Origin: Pelobates cultripes
Taxonomy: Eukaryota; Chordata; Amphibia; Anura; Pelobatidae
Direction: 5' to 3'
DNA length: 64,000 nucleotides
Assembly (NCBI GenBank): GCA_933207985.1
Contig: OW240917.1
Location: forward strand, 113,562,655 to 113,626,654
Within the stretch, counting starts at the first letter, position 1; each line of letters begins with the position of its first letter. Positions 22,960-36,077 of the stretch are shown in pieces. Made by a program: the position numbers and the translations under genes. Under the pieces are notes generated by a model, which saw only the letters and a program-made list of their open reading frames with translations, ran no database searches and was not told the DNA's origin.

Positions 22960-25632
22960 AATGCCCATGACCAAAACTATGTCATTATATAAGAACTCCT
23001 CAGCGAAAATAAGCAATCCTTATTTCGACTCGGACCCTTTTGAAATAAAAAACAGTACGAGGCAGGGATGCCCTTTGGCCCCCCTCCTATATGTTCTCAC
23101 AATTGAGCATTTAGCTACCCTGATTAGACAGAAAAGTAACATAAAGGGGGTACAGCTACAGGAAGGAAATGTTAAAATATCTCTGTTTGCGGACGATGTC
23201 CTCCTTACTCTGGTCGACCCACTGGTGTCAATTCCATCTTTATTGGATGATATTTTTATTTATAGCAGCTTCTCTAATTATTAGGTTAATTTGAAAAAGT
23301 CTCAAATTTTACCTTTTCTCTTAACTAAGACTCAGAAAGATCTTCTGTCTTCTTGCTATAATCTGGTATGGGCAAGCGATATAATTGATTATCTGGGGAT
23401 TAAAATATCTTTTGATATTGACAGTGTGATCCAAATGAATTTTGATAATTTATTCAACGAATTGAAATTTCAGGTTACAAAATGGAAGAGGTTGGAATCT
23501 TCCTGGATAGGAAGAATGAATATGACCAAAGCATTTTTGATGCCGAAACTTTTATACCTCTTTAGGGCGATCCCATATAGAATTGGGATGGGGGCTCTTA
23601 ACCGCTTCCAAAGTTTGTTTTCTAGCACCGAGGATAGCTTTTGAGACCTTTGCGAAGAAGCTGTTTGAAAGGAGATATAGCATTCCCGGACGTGGTTAAG
23701 ACTCACGATTCTTGTAAAGCAACTCATCTCCTCTTATAGTTGAATCCGGCTCAATTCATTTATTCAGTACGCTCCACCTACTCTGAGTTTACTCGCACGG
23801 AGCAGTTAGAGATACCCACCCACCTCCTAATAGAGGATACACGTTGGGCTCGGTTCTGCGTCTTTTGGCCCCTCCCCATATATACCACTTGGTCCGGGAC
23901 CTTACACGCTGATTGGATCTATTTACCGATATCATTTACACATTTGGGACACTCCTCCTAGATTCCATTGGATACAGGTACTTATGTTTTCTGGCGTTTA
24001 AACTATTTAAGAGAGACCTTATTATTCTTTTGTCGGGCGTTTTTCCTTATTTTTAGCCATGAGCACTGGGCACTTGTGGATTTAGCACTATGATTTTCAG
24101 TTGATTTACTGAACTTTTTTGATTTTCACTTCTTTATTCTTTGCTTCTATGCCTGTCTAGTTAGATTACCAGGGAGAGAGGCTTTTAATTTACCTTGTCA
24201 GTTTTTTAGATACTGACTTTCTAACTATATACTGCATTCTCTCCCTATACTATACTATGGACAATACTCTTTCTCCTTAGCCCTGTCTGCAATTTAACTC
24301 TCTCTATGCTGATTTAAGATTGAGTGTTTGGGACTGTGCCTAGACCCATACTGCACTCTGTTGTTGACAGAGGTTTTTTTTTATTACAAGCACAGTACCT
24401 AAATCTATAAGATATGGCAAAGTAGTATTAAAAGTCAACCTTGAGATAGTCCAGTGTTGGGGAATTGATTCGGGTTTGATCCCTTCCTATTTAGCCTATA
24501 CACTTTTCAATAAAGCTGGAATTCAGGATTGGGGATCATACCCTTATCCGGATTTGTATTGTATCCCTACCTGGTGTCTATTTCTGGCTCGCATATTAGC
24601 ATATGTATCACTTGTATATACTTTGCTACATTTATTATGTTTTGGTCTCAATAATCTAAGATTATACACTTTTTAAGCCAGTATACAGAAATAACTACAC
24701 AGCTATATATATATCCAGGAGATGCAGCTGATAGAGCTTTGTATCCACTGAGGCTAGCTGCATCTACTTTCTGCAAGAAATGCATTCACAATGTATCTTT
24801 GGTTGAAACCCACTTTAAGCTATTGTATAGATGGTATCTGGTACCGGTTAGACTTCATAAACTATCATCAGTTCATTCGAAGGACTGTTGGAGATGTGGG
24901 AAGGAAGAAGGTACCATGTACCATATCTGGTGGGACTGTCCAGAGCTCAATAATATCAAAACACAAATGATAGACCTAATAAACCTTATATTTGAGGACA
25001 CTATAGAAATTAGTCCCCAACTATTTCTGTTTAATATTGACTTTCCTACACAAGATAAGAATCAAATTTATCTCTTGACCCATATTTTATTTGCAATTAA
25101 AATTAATATCGGCAGGGCATAGAAATCCCATACTCTTTCGGCTTGGCATCAGATACTGGAACAAATAGAGTTTCAGCATAGGATCGAAGTGAATTCCTTT
25201 TTTAATCCTCATACTAGGAATCTGCTTGAGCTATGGTCTCCCTGGACTTCCACATTTTCTACACTGTAGTAAATGGCTTAACTTAGGTTTGCCCTTCACC
25301 AAAATGTAGGATTTGCTTGTTTTTTGGAGGGGGGAAGGGGGTTTATTTAAAGCTCATGTTGTGATATTGTAATGTCTAAGTCTTTTGACTACGTATGACT
25401 ACCAGCTTGAATAGAAACACACTTTACTGGCAGCAGTTACTAGTCATTGATACACTGTATAGAACTGTATATTTCTTATGTATTGTATAAGGCTGTATAA
25501 GGTTGTATATTTTTATGCATTGTATAAGGCTGTATATTTTTATGTCCTTATTGATATTTATACATGGTTTTGAGACAGACAATATTGTGTTATGGAAAAT
25601 TATAAATAAAATAAATATAAAAAAAAAAAAAG
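22960..25632 (+). mobile_element. 5'-truncated L1/Tx1-like LINE (reverse transcriptase to poly-A)
   Basis: Plus-strand translation gives FEIKNSTRQGCPLAPLLYVL near 23040-23100 and the catalytic box LFADDVLLTL near 23190. It continues with YLGIKISFD near 23390, SWIGRMNMTKAFLMPKLLYL near 23500-23560, GDIAFPDVVKTHDSCKATHL near 23670-23730, and CWRCGKEEGTMYHIWWDCPE near 24890-24950. The 3' end is an A-run at 25619-25632. The FADD box is intact here, but stops and shifts follow. The stretch 23740-24440 aligns poorly and may hold an unrecognised insertion. Confidence 0.82.
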
Positions 25633-25689
25633 AAATGCCGATGACCTTCTATACCTTTCCTACACTTTTCCTGGCAGTAATTGTGTCCA

Positions 25690-27870
25690 ACCAATTTATT
25701 TTATTTTTTTAAATTTTATTTTTTATTATACTTTAACGAATTTGACAAATATTAAACAAGTAATAAACAGTTGAGTTCAATATCATCTTTCAGATAACAA
25801 ACCAAGTTAGTATGTCAGGATGTTACAATGATTCTCCATATATTTTGTTTCTTGATTAAATAGTTTTACACATTAATATCTGGAGTTAGAATACTCTAGA
25901 GTTGAGCTCTTTTTTCAAAGTTTAAATCGTCACATAATATATAGTACAAAAAACATAAATAAAACCTACAACATAAAAACATAAAAAACCTAAGGTCAAC
26001 TATCGAGATCAAGGAAGTGAACAGAATCAATATCGCTTCTTTGATATATTAATTCATTAACTGGGTCTAGAGCCATTTCAGAAAGATGTTATTAGGGATT
26101 TACCATAAAAGAGTATTTATGCCAGGGTTTGTTAGTTTTACTAAGACATGGATATTCTATTCTTTATAGTAATCAAATCATTTTGTCCATATCTAAGAAC
26201 CAATATTATTATGAAATAAACCACCTTTTCCATTAAACCTTGGTATTGGATCTGGGTTTTAATCTCTTATATATCTCTGGTATATTCTGTTTCCACTTTC
26301 TGGCAATACATAGTTTGACGTCCATCAAGACATGTATGGTCAAGTACTTAGATGCTTTATCCATTTTTGGCAAGTCTAGGTGGAATAAAAATCTTTCTGG
26401 AGATAGAATAATATTCAATTTTAGATCAACAAAAGTTTAGATACTCCTGATTTAAGAATGTCTAAACCAGTACAATCCCATCAAATATGTTTAAATGAGC
26501 CACATTCATTATTACAATGCCAATAGACATTTGAAGAGTTTGTTTGAAATTTACATGTTTTCATAGGGACCATATACCATCTATGGATAAGTTTGAGAAA
26601 TGTTTCTTGTATATTTACACAATGGATTCTATATTTATACAATGGATTGTTTTTCTTAATGCTTCAAATGAGTTTAACTAGTCTTGACAGGAAAAATATT
26701 TATTTATCTCAGTTTCCCATCTAGAGATAGTATTATGTTTTACTTCCTGGTTTAATACCTCCAAAGATCTTCTAACTACTGAGGATTTATTTTTAGCCTC
26801 TCCGAAGAGAACCTTATCAAAGGGGGAGTCCTTAATTATAGTTGTCTTATGGAGAAAATCTCTTATTCTTAGATAGTTGAAATGTTCTTTATGTGGTAAT
26901 CCAATTTTTTCCAGAAGATACGAAAAACAACCAATCCCTGAGTTACTGTATAGTTCCTGAATAAGCCATCCAGATAGATTAAGGTCCTGAATAAAAAACT
27001 TCAGGATTTTCAGAGGGGCGTTTGAAGAGATCTGATTTTGGGGGGAAAAATATTTCTTTATCGGTTTTATAGATTGGAAAATATGGGAAATAGTTAAGTT
27101 ATCAATATGTAAATTTTTAAAGAGTTTCTTAGCCACCCAAAAAAACAAAAGGGTCAAAAGTACCACTTACCCTCTTTTCATATATATACCATGCTTTCCG
27201 CTTTGAGTTATTGTTTCCCCATTCTAAATAGTGTGAAAATATTACTGTATAATGAGTATAAAATATGTTCTAAGCGCAATCCTGGGTTTCTTGTTACCCC
27301 AAACATAGGATACAAATAAACCATGAAATAGTTAAAGTATCTTCTTTGGGACTCTAAGAGGAATAGTATGGAAAATGTATTCCAGTTTTTGGAGTAGGTA
27401 TGCTCTAATAATATTTATTCTTCCAAGCCATGATATTTGTAGTTTAGACCATTTTGAGGTTGTATTTCTAAATTCTTTAAGGAGTATGTTATAATTATCA
27501 GTAGTCCACTCTTCAATATTAAAATTGATATTTATTCCCAGGTAACAAAGAGAGTTGGACCAGTTCAATTTATGATTATTATTTAAATTTCTTATTAGTA
27601 AACTTGCAAGATTACGATGTAAAACTTGTGTTTTTTGCATATTAATTTTACAGTTAGACAATCTACTATATTGTTCTTTACACTGAAGTGAAGATGGTAC
27701 AGAGGATTCAGGATTTGTTAAAGTCATAATTACGTTGTCAGCAAACATAGTTATTTTTTGTTCTTGCTTGTCTAAATTCAACCCAGTTATGTTATGATTT
27801 TGTCTTATATACGCTACCAGTGGCTCAATAGAAAGAATATAAAGAAGAGGTGCCAATGGCGGGTTCCATT
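25690..27870 (-). mobile_element. 5'-truncated L1/Tx1-like LINE in opposite orientation
   Basis: A T-rich 3' end (25697-25728) begins the element, which reads on the minus strand from 27870. It shows APLLYILSIEPLVAYIRQ, then MFADNVIMTL (the FADD box mutated to FADN), CYLGININF, SWLGRINIIRAYLLQKLEYI and, after frameshifts, residues of the C-terminal domain to 26678. The poly-A tails of this element and the 22960-25632 element face each other about 60 bp apart. Confidence 0.82.
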
Positions 27871-27874
27871 TTTA

Positions 27875-28434
27875 ATAGTGAACCAAGAAGAGTCTAAACC
27901 GGTGTCCAACCATTTTAGATACTATACCAGTAGGATGACTTGTCTCTATGGCATGAAGTGCATATTAAAATAGCAAAAGAAAGGCAAAGCGATGGAAGTT
28001 CTTCTACAGACAGACAGACCAAAAAGGCAGCAAACTCTGAAACTGTAGACCCCTCTATGCCCAAACAAGAAGTAAAAAAATTGTAAAATCAATAGATGAT
28101 GCCAATTTGAAAAAAGACTAATAAAACAAATTACTGGATAAAAGTGAACAAAAAGTATATACTATAGAACATGTAAAAAAAGTTAAATACAATAAAGTAA
28201 AATAAGGAATACAATAAAGTCCAGAAATTCTTCTAATGTCCTCAGTTCTTTTGCTGTCTATTCTATCCTCATTGGGTGTATATGTAGATAGAAGAGAGAG
28301 AAATAGGAATACTGATAGTATAGTATTTAGTACACTGGTTAAATGACAGACAACAAAGTGCTTAAATATCCACTCACATTTTATAGAGCCTGCGTACAAG
28401 TTCTGGTAATATCAGCATGTAGCAGTATTATCCC

Positions 28435-28476
<42 letters not shown>

Positions 28477-28659
28477 ATAAAAGTGTAGACAGAGTCTGCC
28501 TTATAGGCCCCAGTAGAACATTAAATGAAAGAGTAAAATCCATTAGTGCAATATTATAATATTATATACAGGGTACATAAAGTGCCTTGGAATATAAAAT
28601 GTACACTCACAAGTGCAGAGTTTTGTAGTAAAGCTCAAATTTTTAGGTATAAGATGGTA
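27875..28659. repeat. AT-rich spacer with (TA)n microsatellite
   Basis: A pure TA dinucleotide run lies at about 28438-28474. No gene recognised in the rest. Confidence 0.6.
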
Positions 28660-29350
28660 TATGTGATGGATCACCTTGCCTCTGGACTGAAAATCCCTTC
28701 ATTTCATTCCCCTTATAGTTCAGGATATTGCCTTCTCTTTCGTTTATTCTGTATTTTATTCCCCTACCGAACAAACTACCAAACTACCAATCCAGCCATG
28801 TGTGGAGTGTACCCCTCATTAACTTCTATCACCTCTGTAACACCTTGACAAGCACAGGCATTCTAAGCAGTCAGCTGGGTGGTTGGTGTTCGGTATACAA
28901 ACACGTGGCGGCGGCCATCGTTAGCTGCGAATACATACAGCGGTGTTTGGTCGTCAAGTGCATGGAACTATAATCGGACACTCGACAGCGCGAACACCGC
29001 TGGGACTTCCATACCTTCATACGTTCATCTAGATTCATATAAAAAGAGCAGCATTCAGTAGGAATAAGCTCCCGAACCAGATACATCAACCAAGTATCCA
29101 TACGAGCGATTACGTTCTGTATTTTGACTGTTTCATGTATTCTTGAACTAGACCGACCAAAATCCCGAACCTCTGAACCGATCTGGGTGATCTTTGGATA
29201 TGTTGGTCCCCCAGATCGGGGCTACCAGGGGATATAACTTTAGTGGGGTTTCCATGAGTTTTGGGAATACTTTCAGGATACTGTGTAAAAGTATATTTTT
29301 TTCTGTGCTTTTGTATTTGCAACATGGGTGGAACAATCCCCATCAAGGAT
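28660..29350 (+). mobile_element. LTR fragment of the 7369-8394 family
   Basis: It shares 'gtgttcggtatacaaacac', 'ggcggcggccat', 'gtgtttggtcgtcaagtgcat' and a 'gatctgggtgat..cccagatcgg' inverted block with the solo LTR, here in plus orientation. It starts near TGTGATGGATC. The right end is not resolved. Confidence 0.55.
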
Positions 29351-29899
29351 TTGAAGGTAGTAATACAAGAAGTTCAGATGGTGCCAGTAACAATGGTAGA
29401 ATAAAATAAATACAATTAACAAATAATGCAAGCAGGCTAAAAAATATAGGCACCCTAATGCTTTCTTGGTAAATACAATATAAAAAAATACAATATTTTT
29501 AAAATGTACTATTTGTTTTATATTGTATTTATCAATAAAGCATTGAGGTTCTTCTAATTTTGAACCTGTTAGCATTTATTGTATTTTTATTTATTTTATT
29601 CTGGAAAAACTGAGGTAAAAATTGCAATTTTGTGAGAAGGTATTCCTCTGTTAGTGACTAACATTGAATGAGTAGCAGTGTCCTATGTAGTCTTCATTCC
29701 TTCCTGACATTCAGACATTCTGTGCTGTCCTCCACAAGTGGGCTTCAATGACATTAGGAACTAGTGGGGCCGCAACTGCGACCCCTGCGACCGTGGGCCG
29801 CCTGCATACTTCCTTGGCCAGTGCACAGCCACACCGGCCCGGGGCATGCGGTTGCCAGCAGTAGGGGAGAGCTGCTCCCCTCCTTCCTGGGTTTAGTGC
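29351..29899. other. Non-coding spacer
   Basis: AT-rich sequence with an internal inverted pair near 29470-29545 ('aaatacaatataaaa' and 'tttatattgtattt'). No gene recognised. Confidence 0.4.
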
Positions 29900-29939
29900 G
29901 GCCGAGCGGTCTTTCAGGAAGTGCTCACTGAGAGAGAGA

Positions 29940-30170
29940 TAGTACACACGTAGGGGATGGGGGGTTGGAGATGTCGCACATGGGAGGGATGGAGAGGTTG
30001 TTGATGTGACAATGAAGGGGTTGTGGATGTCGTACATGGAGGGGCTAGGAATGTCACACATGAAAGGAATAGGCATGTCACACATGGGGATGTCAACGCA
30101 TGGAGGGGATGGAGATGTTACACATGGAGGGGTTGGAGATGTCACACATGGAGGGGTGACCTGACATGAG
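29940..30170. repeat. Tandem minisatellite, ~24-bp unit
   Basis: Units of the form 'ggagatgtcacacatggaggggtt' are repeated roughly nine times with substitutions. The 190-residue minus ORF across it (repeats of CVTSPTPP) is a by-product of the repeat. Confidence 0.8.
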
Positions 30171-30339
30171 GTAAGTATTATTTTTAGCGTGACTGCGCAA
30201 TTAGACACAGACACACTGATCGGGCGCATACATGTGTTTGTGCTGGGATGGGGGCCTGACATTATAGTGGCATTAGCCAACACCTACAAACTTTAAGCAG
30301 AAAGTATATCTTGTGTTGGTCAACCTGATCCATCATTTT

Positions 30340-30543
30340 TATGAATTTAGGAAACGAACTCCTTTAAGAAGAAAAAAATCACCCCCCCGGGTTCGTATTG
30401 GTTATGGGGTAACCAAAAAGGGCTTAACCCCATTTACAAATCAAAAAAAAAATAAGTCGGAACCTACTTCAAAAAAAGACAGTCAGGTGCCGACAGGGAT
30501 TACTCTCAGAGTATCTAGTATTTCACAGCAGTTAAAAGATTAG
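30340..30543 (+). CDS. Weak candidate terminal exon, lysine/arginine-rich
   Basis: After an acceptor-like 'atgaatttag', an open frame of about 68 codons encodes RKRTPLRRKKSPPRVRIGYG, VTKKGLTPFTNQKK and RVSSISQQLKD, then TAG. The composition looks protein-like and basic. The start phase (2) does not follow directly from the EF-hand exon at 22256-22432 (phase 1), so one more exon would be needed if they belong together. Its 3' third lies in a ~45-bp inverted repeat shared with 30651-30698, which makes a repeat origin plausible. I do not assign a function. Confidence 0.25.
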   Translation, partial: YEFRKRTPLRRKKSPPRVRIGYGVTKKGLTPFTNQKKNKSEPTSKKDSQVPTGITLRVSSISQQLKD

Positions 30544-30698
30544 AAAAAAATACAAGTATAAATGTGAAAGTGAAAAAAAAGATTAAACATGGGTAGCTAT
30601 TAGAGGTATTGAATTAGAGAATCTCCAAGTAAGGTTTGTATGGAGTATTTCCATACTAGATACTCTGTGGGTAATCCCTGTCGGCACTTGACTGTCTC
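30475..30698. repeat. Inverted repeat, ~45-bp arms, ~125-bp loop
   Basis: The arm at 30478-30523 (gacagtcaggtgccgacagg..agatactctgagag type) is matched in reverse complement by 30651-30695 with few differences. The flanks do not match, so the repeat is bounded. It could be a small palindromic transposon or a chance-derived hairpin. Confidence 0.7.
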
Positions 30699-30699
30699 T

Positions 30700-33600
30700 T
30701 TCATTTTTATGATTATATCATATTTTCTAATACAACTTCTCATTGCATGGTGGCTGATGTCACACTCGCTGTTCCTCTTCTGGCATATTGACTATATAAT
30801 ATTGACGTTTTCTCAACATGGGGCTGGTTTAAATCTAAGAGTTAAAGCCTTTCAACTCTTAGAACAGTATAGTCTGACAGCTATTTAAAGGGACAGCATT
30901 TATGTGCCAAAATCACTACTTTTAAGATGTAGAGGTTATTGTACTGTTTTCTATTAAGGCATGATATAGATATTTCATTCTACAATATATGTAGAAAATA
31001 AATGTAATAATTGTAAAATATAAAGTTATTGCTTTTTAATGAAATTTCCAGGCATTTTGGATCACAATCCTTGCTATGTTTTAAAAAGCTGTGGTTAAAG
31101 TAGTGCTTCATTGCGAAGGGTTCATGAATTAATGTAGGATAATTTTTACTTTTCCTAAGGTCTTACTTGAGATATATAGATAATATGATATGAGATGATG
31201 ATGAACAACAGTACACATTGAAGTAAATTTGCATGAACCATTTTTTGTTCACCCCACGTATTATTTAGTGGTTATCATCAGATATATATTACATGTCAAT
31301 TGTAATATGTTGTGTATATATGATTTCAGATTAAATTGAAACATCAAAAAACAAGATAGAAGACAGACAACTACAAGTCAAGACATTAGTGGACAGCTAT
31401 GAAAAAAAATGCATACACGCAACTTTTTAAATAAACAATGTTTTATTAAAATTACTGCATTTACACAAACAATGGATGTATTTCTGACATACAGAAATAA
31501 ATGCTGTTATCCTACAATTTAAATTTGTAATTCAGTTATAGGCTTTACAGTAATTGTTTCAAATACCTTAGTAACTTTTTTTCTATGTCACATCAAAATG
31601 TAATTTTACCGCATTACATCTTAATAAAAACAAATGTTACTTAGTACGTGGATACGATTTTAGTATAATTGATTTCAAATGAATAAAAAGTTGTATTTCA
31701 ATGGTTAATTTGCTTTATATCACACATTAGTGGTTATTTTTCAACTGTATTTATTTCAAGAAACTAAACATGTTTAATTGTAGATAACAGTTTCCAAGTT
31801 TGTATATTATGGTCAATTTAATTAGTTATCGTGTGAACTTTTTCTGTGTATTCCTTCCTTGTCTTGACTACACCATCATATTTATCTGTATTAAGTACAA
31901 AAAGTAATTTAGCTACTTGCAGGTACACTCTTAGCATTAACACTAACTATAAAGTCCTGGTTAAATGGACAAACTAACCTGCTGAAACAATGCTTGGTGA
32001 AGAGATTGACAATGTTTTTCCACAAGGCCCATTTAATATGAAAATACAAATACAAACTTTCAAGCAACCTTCAAGATTTTACAGGGCACTGAAACTCCTG
32101 ATAAAACACTGTGTAGTACAAATAAATAAAAATAAATGGACAGTTTTGTAGAATATGCAAGCCAAACTTCAGTTACAGTCTTTATATTTATACCATAACA
32201 TACATTTCCAAACACTTTCGTTGTTATAATCTTGTACTCAAGTCATTTATCATACAATGTAAATATTTGAAATATATTTACAAAAAAAATGTGAGGCTAA
32301 ATTTAAAGTGTTTATGAAAATCCACCTACCTATGCTACACATTTTATTAACTGCTCTATTATTTTTATTTAAATTATTACATACTGTAATCTCCAACATT
32401 TTACTGGTTATTATATTTATGTCAATTTGTATTTCTTTTATTGTTTAATAACCCCGAATTCACTATTGCTTCTACATCTTTCAAATCAGTGTAATAATGA
32501 AAGTTTTTACATTTTTTTCATACACCCAAAAAACTACTTTTTAACCACCAATCATTGCTTACTTTTCATTTTAAACTGGTATAAAATAGTGCTTTTTATG
32601 CACGATGTATGCATAAAATTTGAAATATTCTCAGTAACAAACACAACATTAAAGCTCCTGGTAGTACAGTATTGAAATAAAACATGGTGTACAGTTGGAG
32701 GATCTATAAAAAAACAGTAGTAATAGTTTTCATATAAATGTATTTAATAAATAAAGAACTGTTGATTATGTACATAAACAATGCACAATGTGTGCCGCTC
32801 AAATTCAAAGTACACAAAAAAGGAATAGTAATCAGGGCATAGTATAGCTACTGCAATTACAGGATCAGTTTGTTAATGATACATGCTCCCAATAATATGC
32901 CCAGTCTCAGTTACGATAATTCAGAGAAATTATGAAATCAAAAACTGAGCACATTGCCTGTGGTTTATTTATTGTTGTTGATTCCATTCTGTATATTGCA
33001 TAACTTAAAGCTAGTCTCATTAGCTGCATTGCTGACCTATATTTACAGTACACTGATTAGCAGATACCTGCCAACAGTTTTAAATTGATGGGAATCATGA
33101 CATTCAGACACACTACCCAGTGTAAATTGTGTGAACAGTCATGCTTAAACAGTCATCTAATAGGGAACTGATTTGAGAAAATATCAAAAAAAATTGTATG
33201 TGTGTCCATACAACATTTTCTGTACGTATCGTATGCATGTTTTGTGTGTGAATTTGTATTGTGTGAATTTATGCCGTACAAAATAGCTAGAATCCCATAC
33301 AATATGAAATATTGGTTGTTACCTTTTTATGCCATTGTTTTTTGCATAACTACTCACCCTTTTACACATCTCAGCATTTTGTAATGTCAAAATCTGTTAT
33401 TAAAATGGAACTAACTGGGATTTTTACCATCTGTTACATAGCATATCTATCAGTTTGTGACGCCAAATAGTTTTAATTGTGACAAAAGTTAATGAAAAAC
33501 AAACAGATATTTCATTAAATTCTACTATGGATAAATGGTAAACCTGAACTAATAACTGCTTGCCTGACTTAAGATGTCACAATGTTAGATATGTTGTGTA

Positions 33601-34486
33601 ATCAAAATTTTAATTCCAGGTTGTAACAGTGCAAAATGTGGAAATGGTACTCGTATTGGTTAACTATTTGAGCCCCTGTATATTTTACTTGTGTGTGAAA
33701 CTAGGGTGTTGATTGAATTAAAAACTGAATTTGTAAAATGTCAGTCAATGCCATTCGAGGTTTGCCATTATAGGAATGTAGCTACTTTAGGATTTTATTT
33801 CACGAATAACTTTTTCAAGATTTAATTTTGCTAATTCAGTGTTTAATTCACTCACTGTTTACAGAATAAAAAAAATATAAAACTATAATATAACTTGATT
33901 GACAGGGGTATTATTGTGTCTTTACAAGACGTAGATAGTTTCTGAATATGTAACACTCAATGTTTTTCCAATTTTACAAACAGCACCTGTCGTCACTATT
34001 AAATATATAATATGCTAAAACAGAATCATGAATTGAAGAATGGATTAAACATTGTAAATAATTTACAATGTTAATGTTGATAGTTGCCTTGTGTAATAAG
34101 AACAAAAGAAAAAAAAGCTTTAATACTGTAGGAATTTTGAAATGTTTTTTTACATGAAGTGTTAGAATTCATTATATTAGTAAGTATATAATTATGTACT
34201 ATATTAAAATATTATGTTTTTCCATGGATTAGTGCATGTATAATCTAAAAACTGATTGACTGAACATGCACTCAGTGTTAGGTATTATTTTGTAAAGTCA
34301 CTAATCTAAATAGACAGAGGACATGTCTAATCTGACTTTAAAAAAAAAAAAAAAGCTGATACCTCTATCCAATTCTCACACCACTGAATATAAATTGCAT
34401 GTTAAAATTATGCTCTGTATGTAATTTTATTTAAACAATAAAAATATCAATAACATTTCATAAAGATAACAAATATGTTCCTATAC
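30700..34486. other. AT-rich region with no recognised gene and few repeats
   Basis: Nearly 4 kb without an obvious transposon, in contrast with the rest of the window. A TTAAAGGGACAGC motif at 30885 may be one T2 end. Several AATAAA sites occur (for example near 31008, 31430 and 32745), so part could be a 3' UTR, but nothing ties it to a coding exon. Confidence 0.4.
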
Positions 34487-34938
34487 TAAAGGGACACTAC
34501 AGTCACAAGAACCACTAGTGGTTCTAGTGTCTGTAGCATGTCCCTGCAGGTTGAACATAGTAAACGCTACCTTTTCATAGAAAACCTAGGAACACCTGGA
34601 AGTCACGGAGACACTCTGCATTGAGGTGCTGAGCTTCCCCATAGAGATGCATTAAAGCAATGCATCTCTATGAGGAGATGCTGATTGGCGCAACTCTGCG
34701 TTTTGCCGTCCATGTGCAATATCCACCCAATGCGTTCGTATTGGAAAGAATTGGATTGGCTGAGATCATAATGAGTGATGTTCTCAGCCATAAAGGCAGG
34801 GGCTAGATGTAGTGAGGGAAAAAAAGTAAGTAAACTCACCTTTCCCATGCAATTGGAGGGAAGGACAGTAATCTAAATAGTTATACACTATAGTATCAGG
34901 AATACGTTTGTATTTCTGACACTATAGTGTTCCTTTAC
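34487..34938. mobile_element. T2-type MITE
   Basis: Ends read CTAAAGGGACACTACAG and, reverse complemented, GTAAAGGAACACTATAG, so the TTAA duplication has mutated on both sides. The interior has 'gagatgcattaaagcaatgcatctct', a short palindrome recurrent in this family. No coding capacity. Confidence 0.75.
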
Positions 34939-35668
34939 GTATTGAAACCTAGTGCCACGGAAGCTCAGAGTTTATATAGAAATACAAAATATGGGCCATT
35001 TTGTAGCAAAAAAATTGACCTAGAACTGTTAATTACAAAATTTGAAGTTGGTCGGACTCTGGATTTCAAAGGAAAATGTGGATAAAAGAGCATTGTATGA
35101 CGGTTAGAGGTGATGTAAAACAAGTGTGCAGATCAGAAAAAAAAGCATTATATTATTCGCTTATTTTAATATTCCATTGAGTGCATTCGGATGGATCAGT
35201 AGTAGTAGTGAGTCTAGCATCCTATTTGAAAGGCTTCAAAGTTCCATGAATGGGAATGAAATAATAGTCCAGCAACCTATTTGAAAGGCTACAGGGTTCA
35301 ATGGATGGGAATAAACTAATATTATACCATTTAACCACATTAAGACATCACAAAAGCTTTTCCATTTGGGAGAATAGCAAGAAAGGCATTCTGATAAAAG
35401 CCTTATTTTTTTATATTTATATTAAAATATAAATTTAGACTTTGCCATCAAGCGTGAAGAGAGAGAGGGAGAGAGAGTTTTGGGTGCAAAACTGAAAGTA
35501 CTAACAAACAACCACTACATTGATATATGGTGTTGGCAACATTGAGCTGCTTGTATACTACCCATCAAAAGGTTCTATGTAAAATAGAAGGACAAATGTG
35601 TGGAACAAAAAATATGAGCTTTTGCAAGACAATGATCCCCAGCAAAGGGCTAAACAACTCAGTACAAC
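34939..35668. other. Non-coding spacer with (GA)n
   Basis: A GAGAGAGGGAGAGAGAG run lies at 35458-35477. A duplicated ~45-bp block ('cctatttgaaaggct..gttc.atgaatgggaat') occurs at 35220 and 35275. No gene. Confidence 0.5.
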
Positions 35669-36006
35669 TTAAAGTAACTAGCACCATAACTTTATAGCCC
35701 ATGATAGTGATTATTGTGCCAGGAGTGCCCTAGCATTCTCCCACAGTAAGCAGTAAAACCATTTAAGAACCATTTGTACCCATGGCCACTTCCATTACGC
35801 TAAACCGTGCTGTGCATCTACCTGTTCTGACAGACTTAGCTCAGTGCAGGTGCTTCCAGGGACCACAGGAGCGGGCACCCGATGAACCCCAGGTAAGCAG
35901 ACAAATTGTTTTTAAATGGTTTGACTGCTCAGTGTGGGAAGGTAGCAGGGCACCACAACCAGTATAGCGGTCGGTAGTGAATAGGGTTCTTGGAGTATCC
36001 CTTTAA
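35669..36006. mobile_element. Probable T2-type MITE
   Basis: TTAA-AG at 35669 and CT-TTAA at 36003-36006 bound the element. The inner ends are only loosely inverted (agtaactagcacc and ggttcttggagtatccc), so this is a less certain member. Confidence 0.5.
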
Positions 36007-36077
36007 AAACAACCAGGTGAGTTGTCTATAAGTAGTACATTGAAAGTCCAAAATGAATTACTTCTCAGATTCTAGGA

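Noticed and set aside
22960..25632. Active L1 (intact FADD box)
   Set aside because: Although FADD is intact, the element is 5'-truncated and has several stops and frameshifts downstream.
29711..30283. 190-residue minus ORF with CVTSPTPP repeats
   Set aside because: It is a by-product of the ~24-bp minisatellite; no start context, splice sites or recognisable fold.
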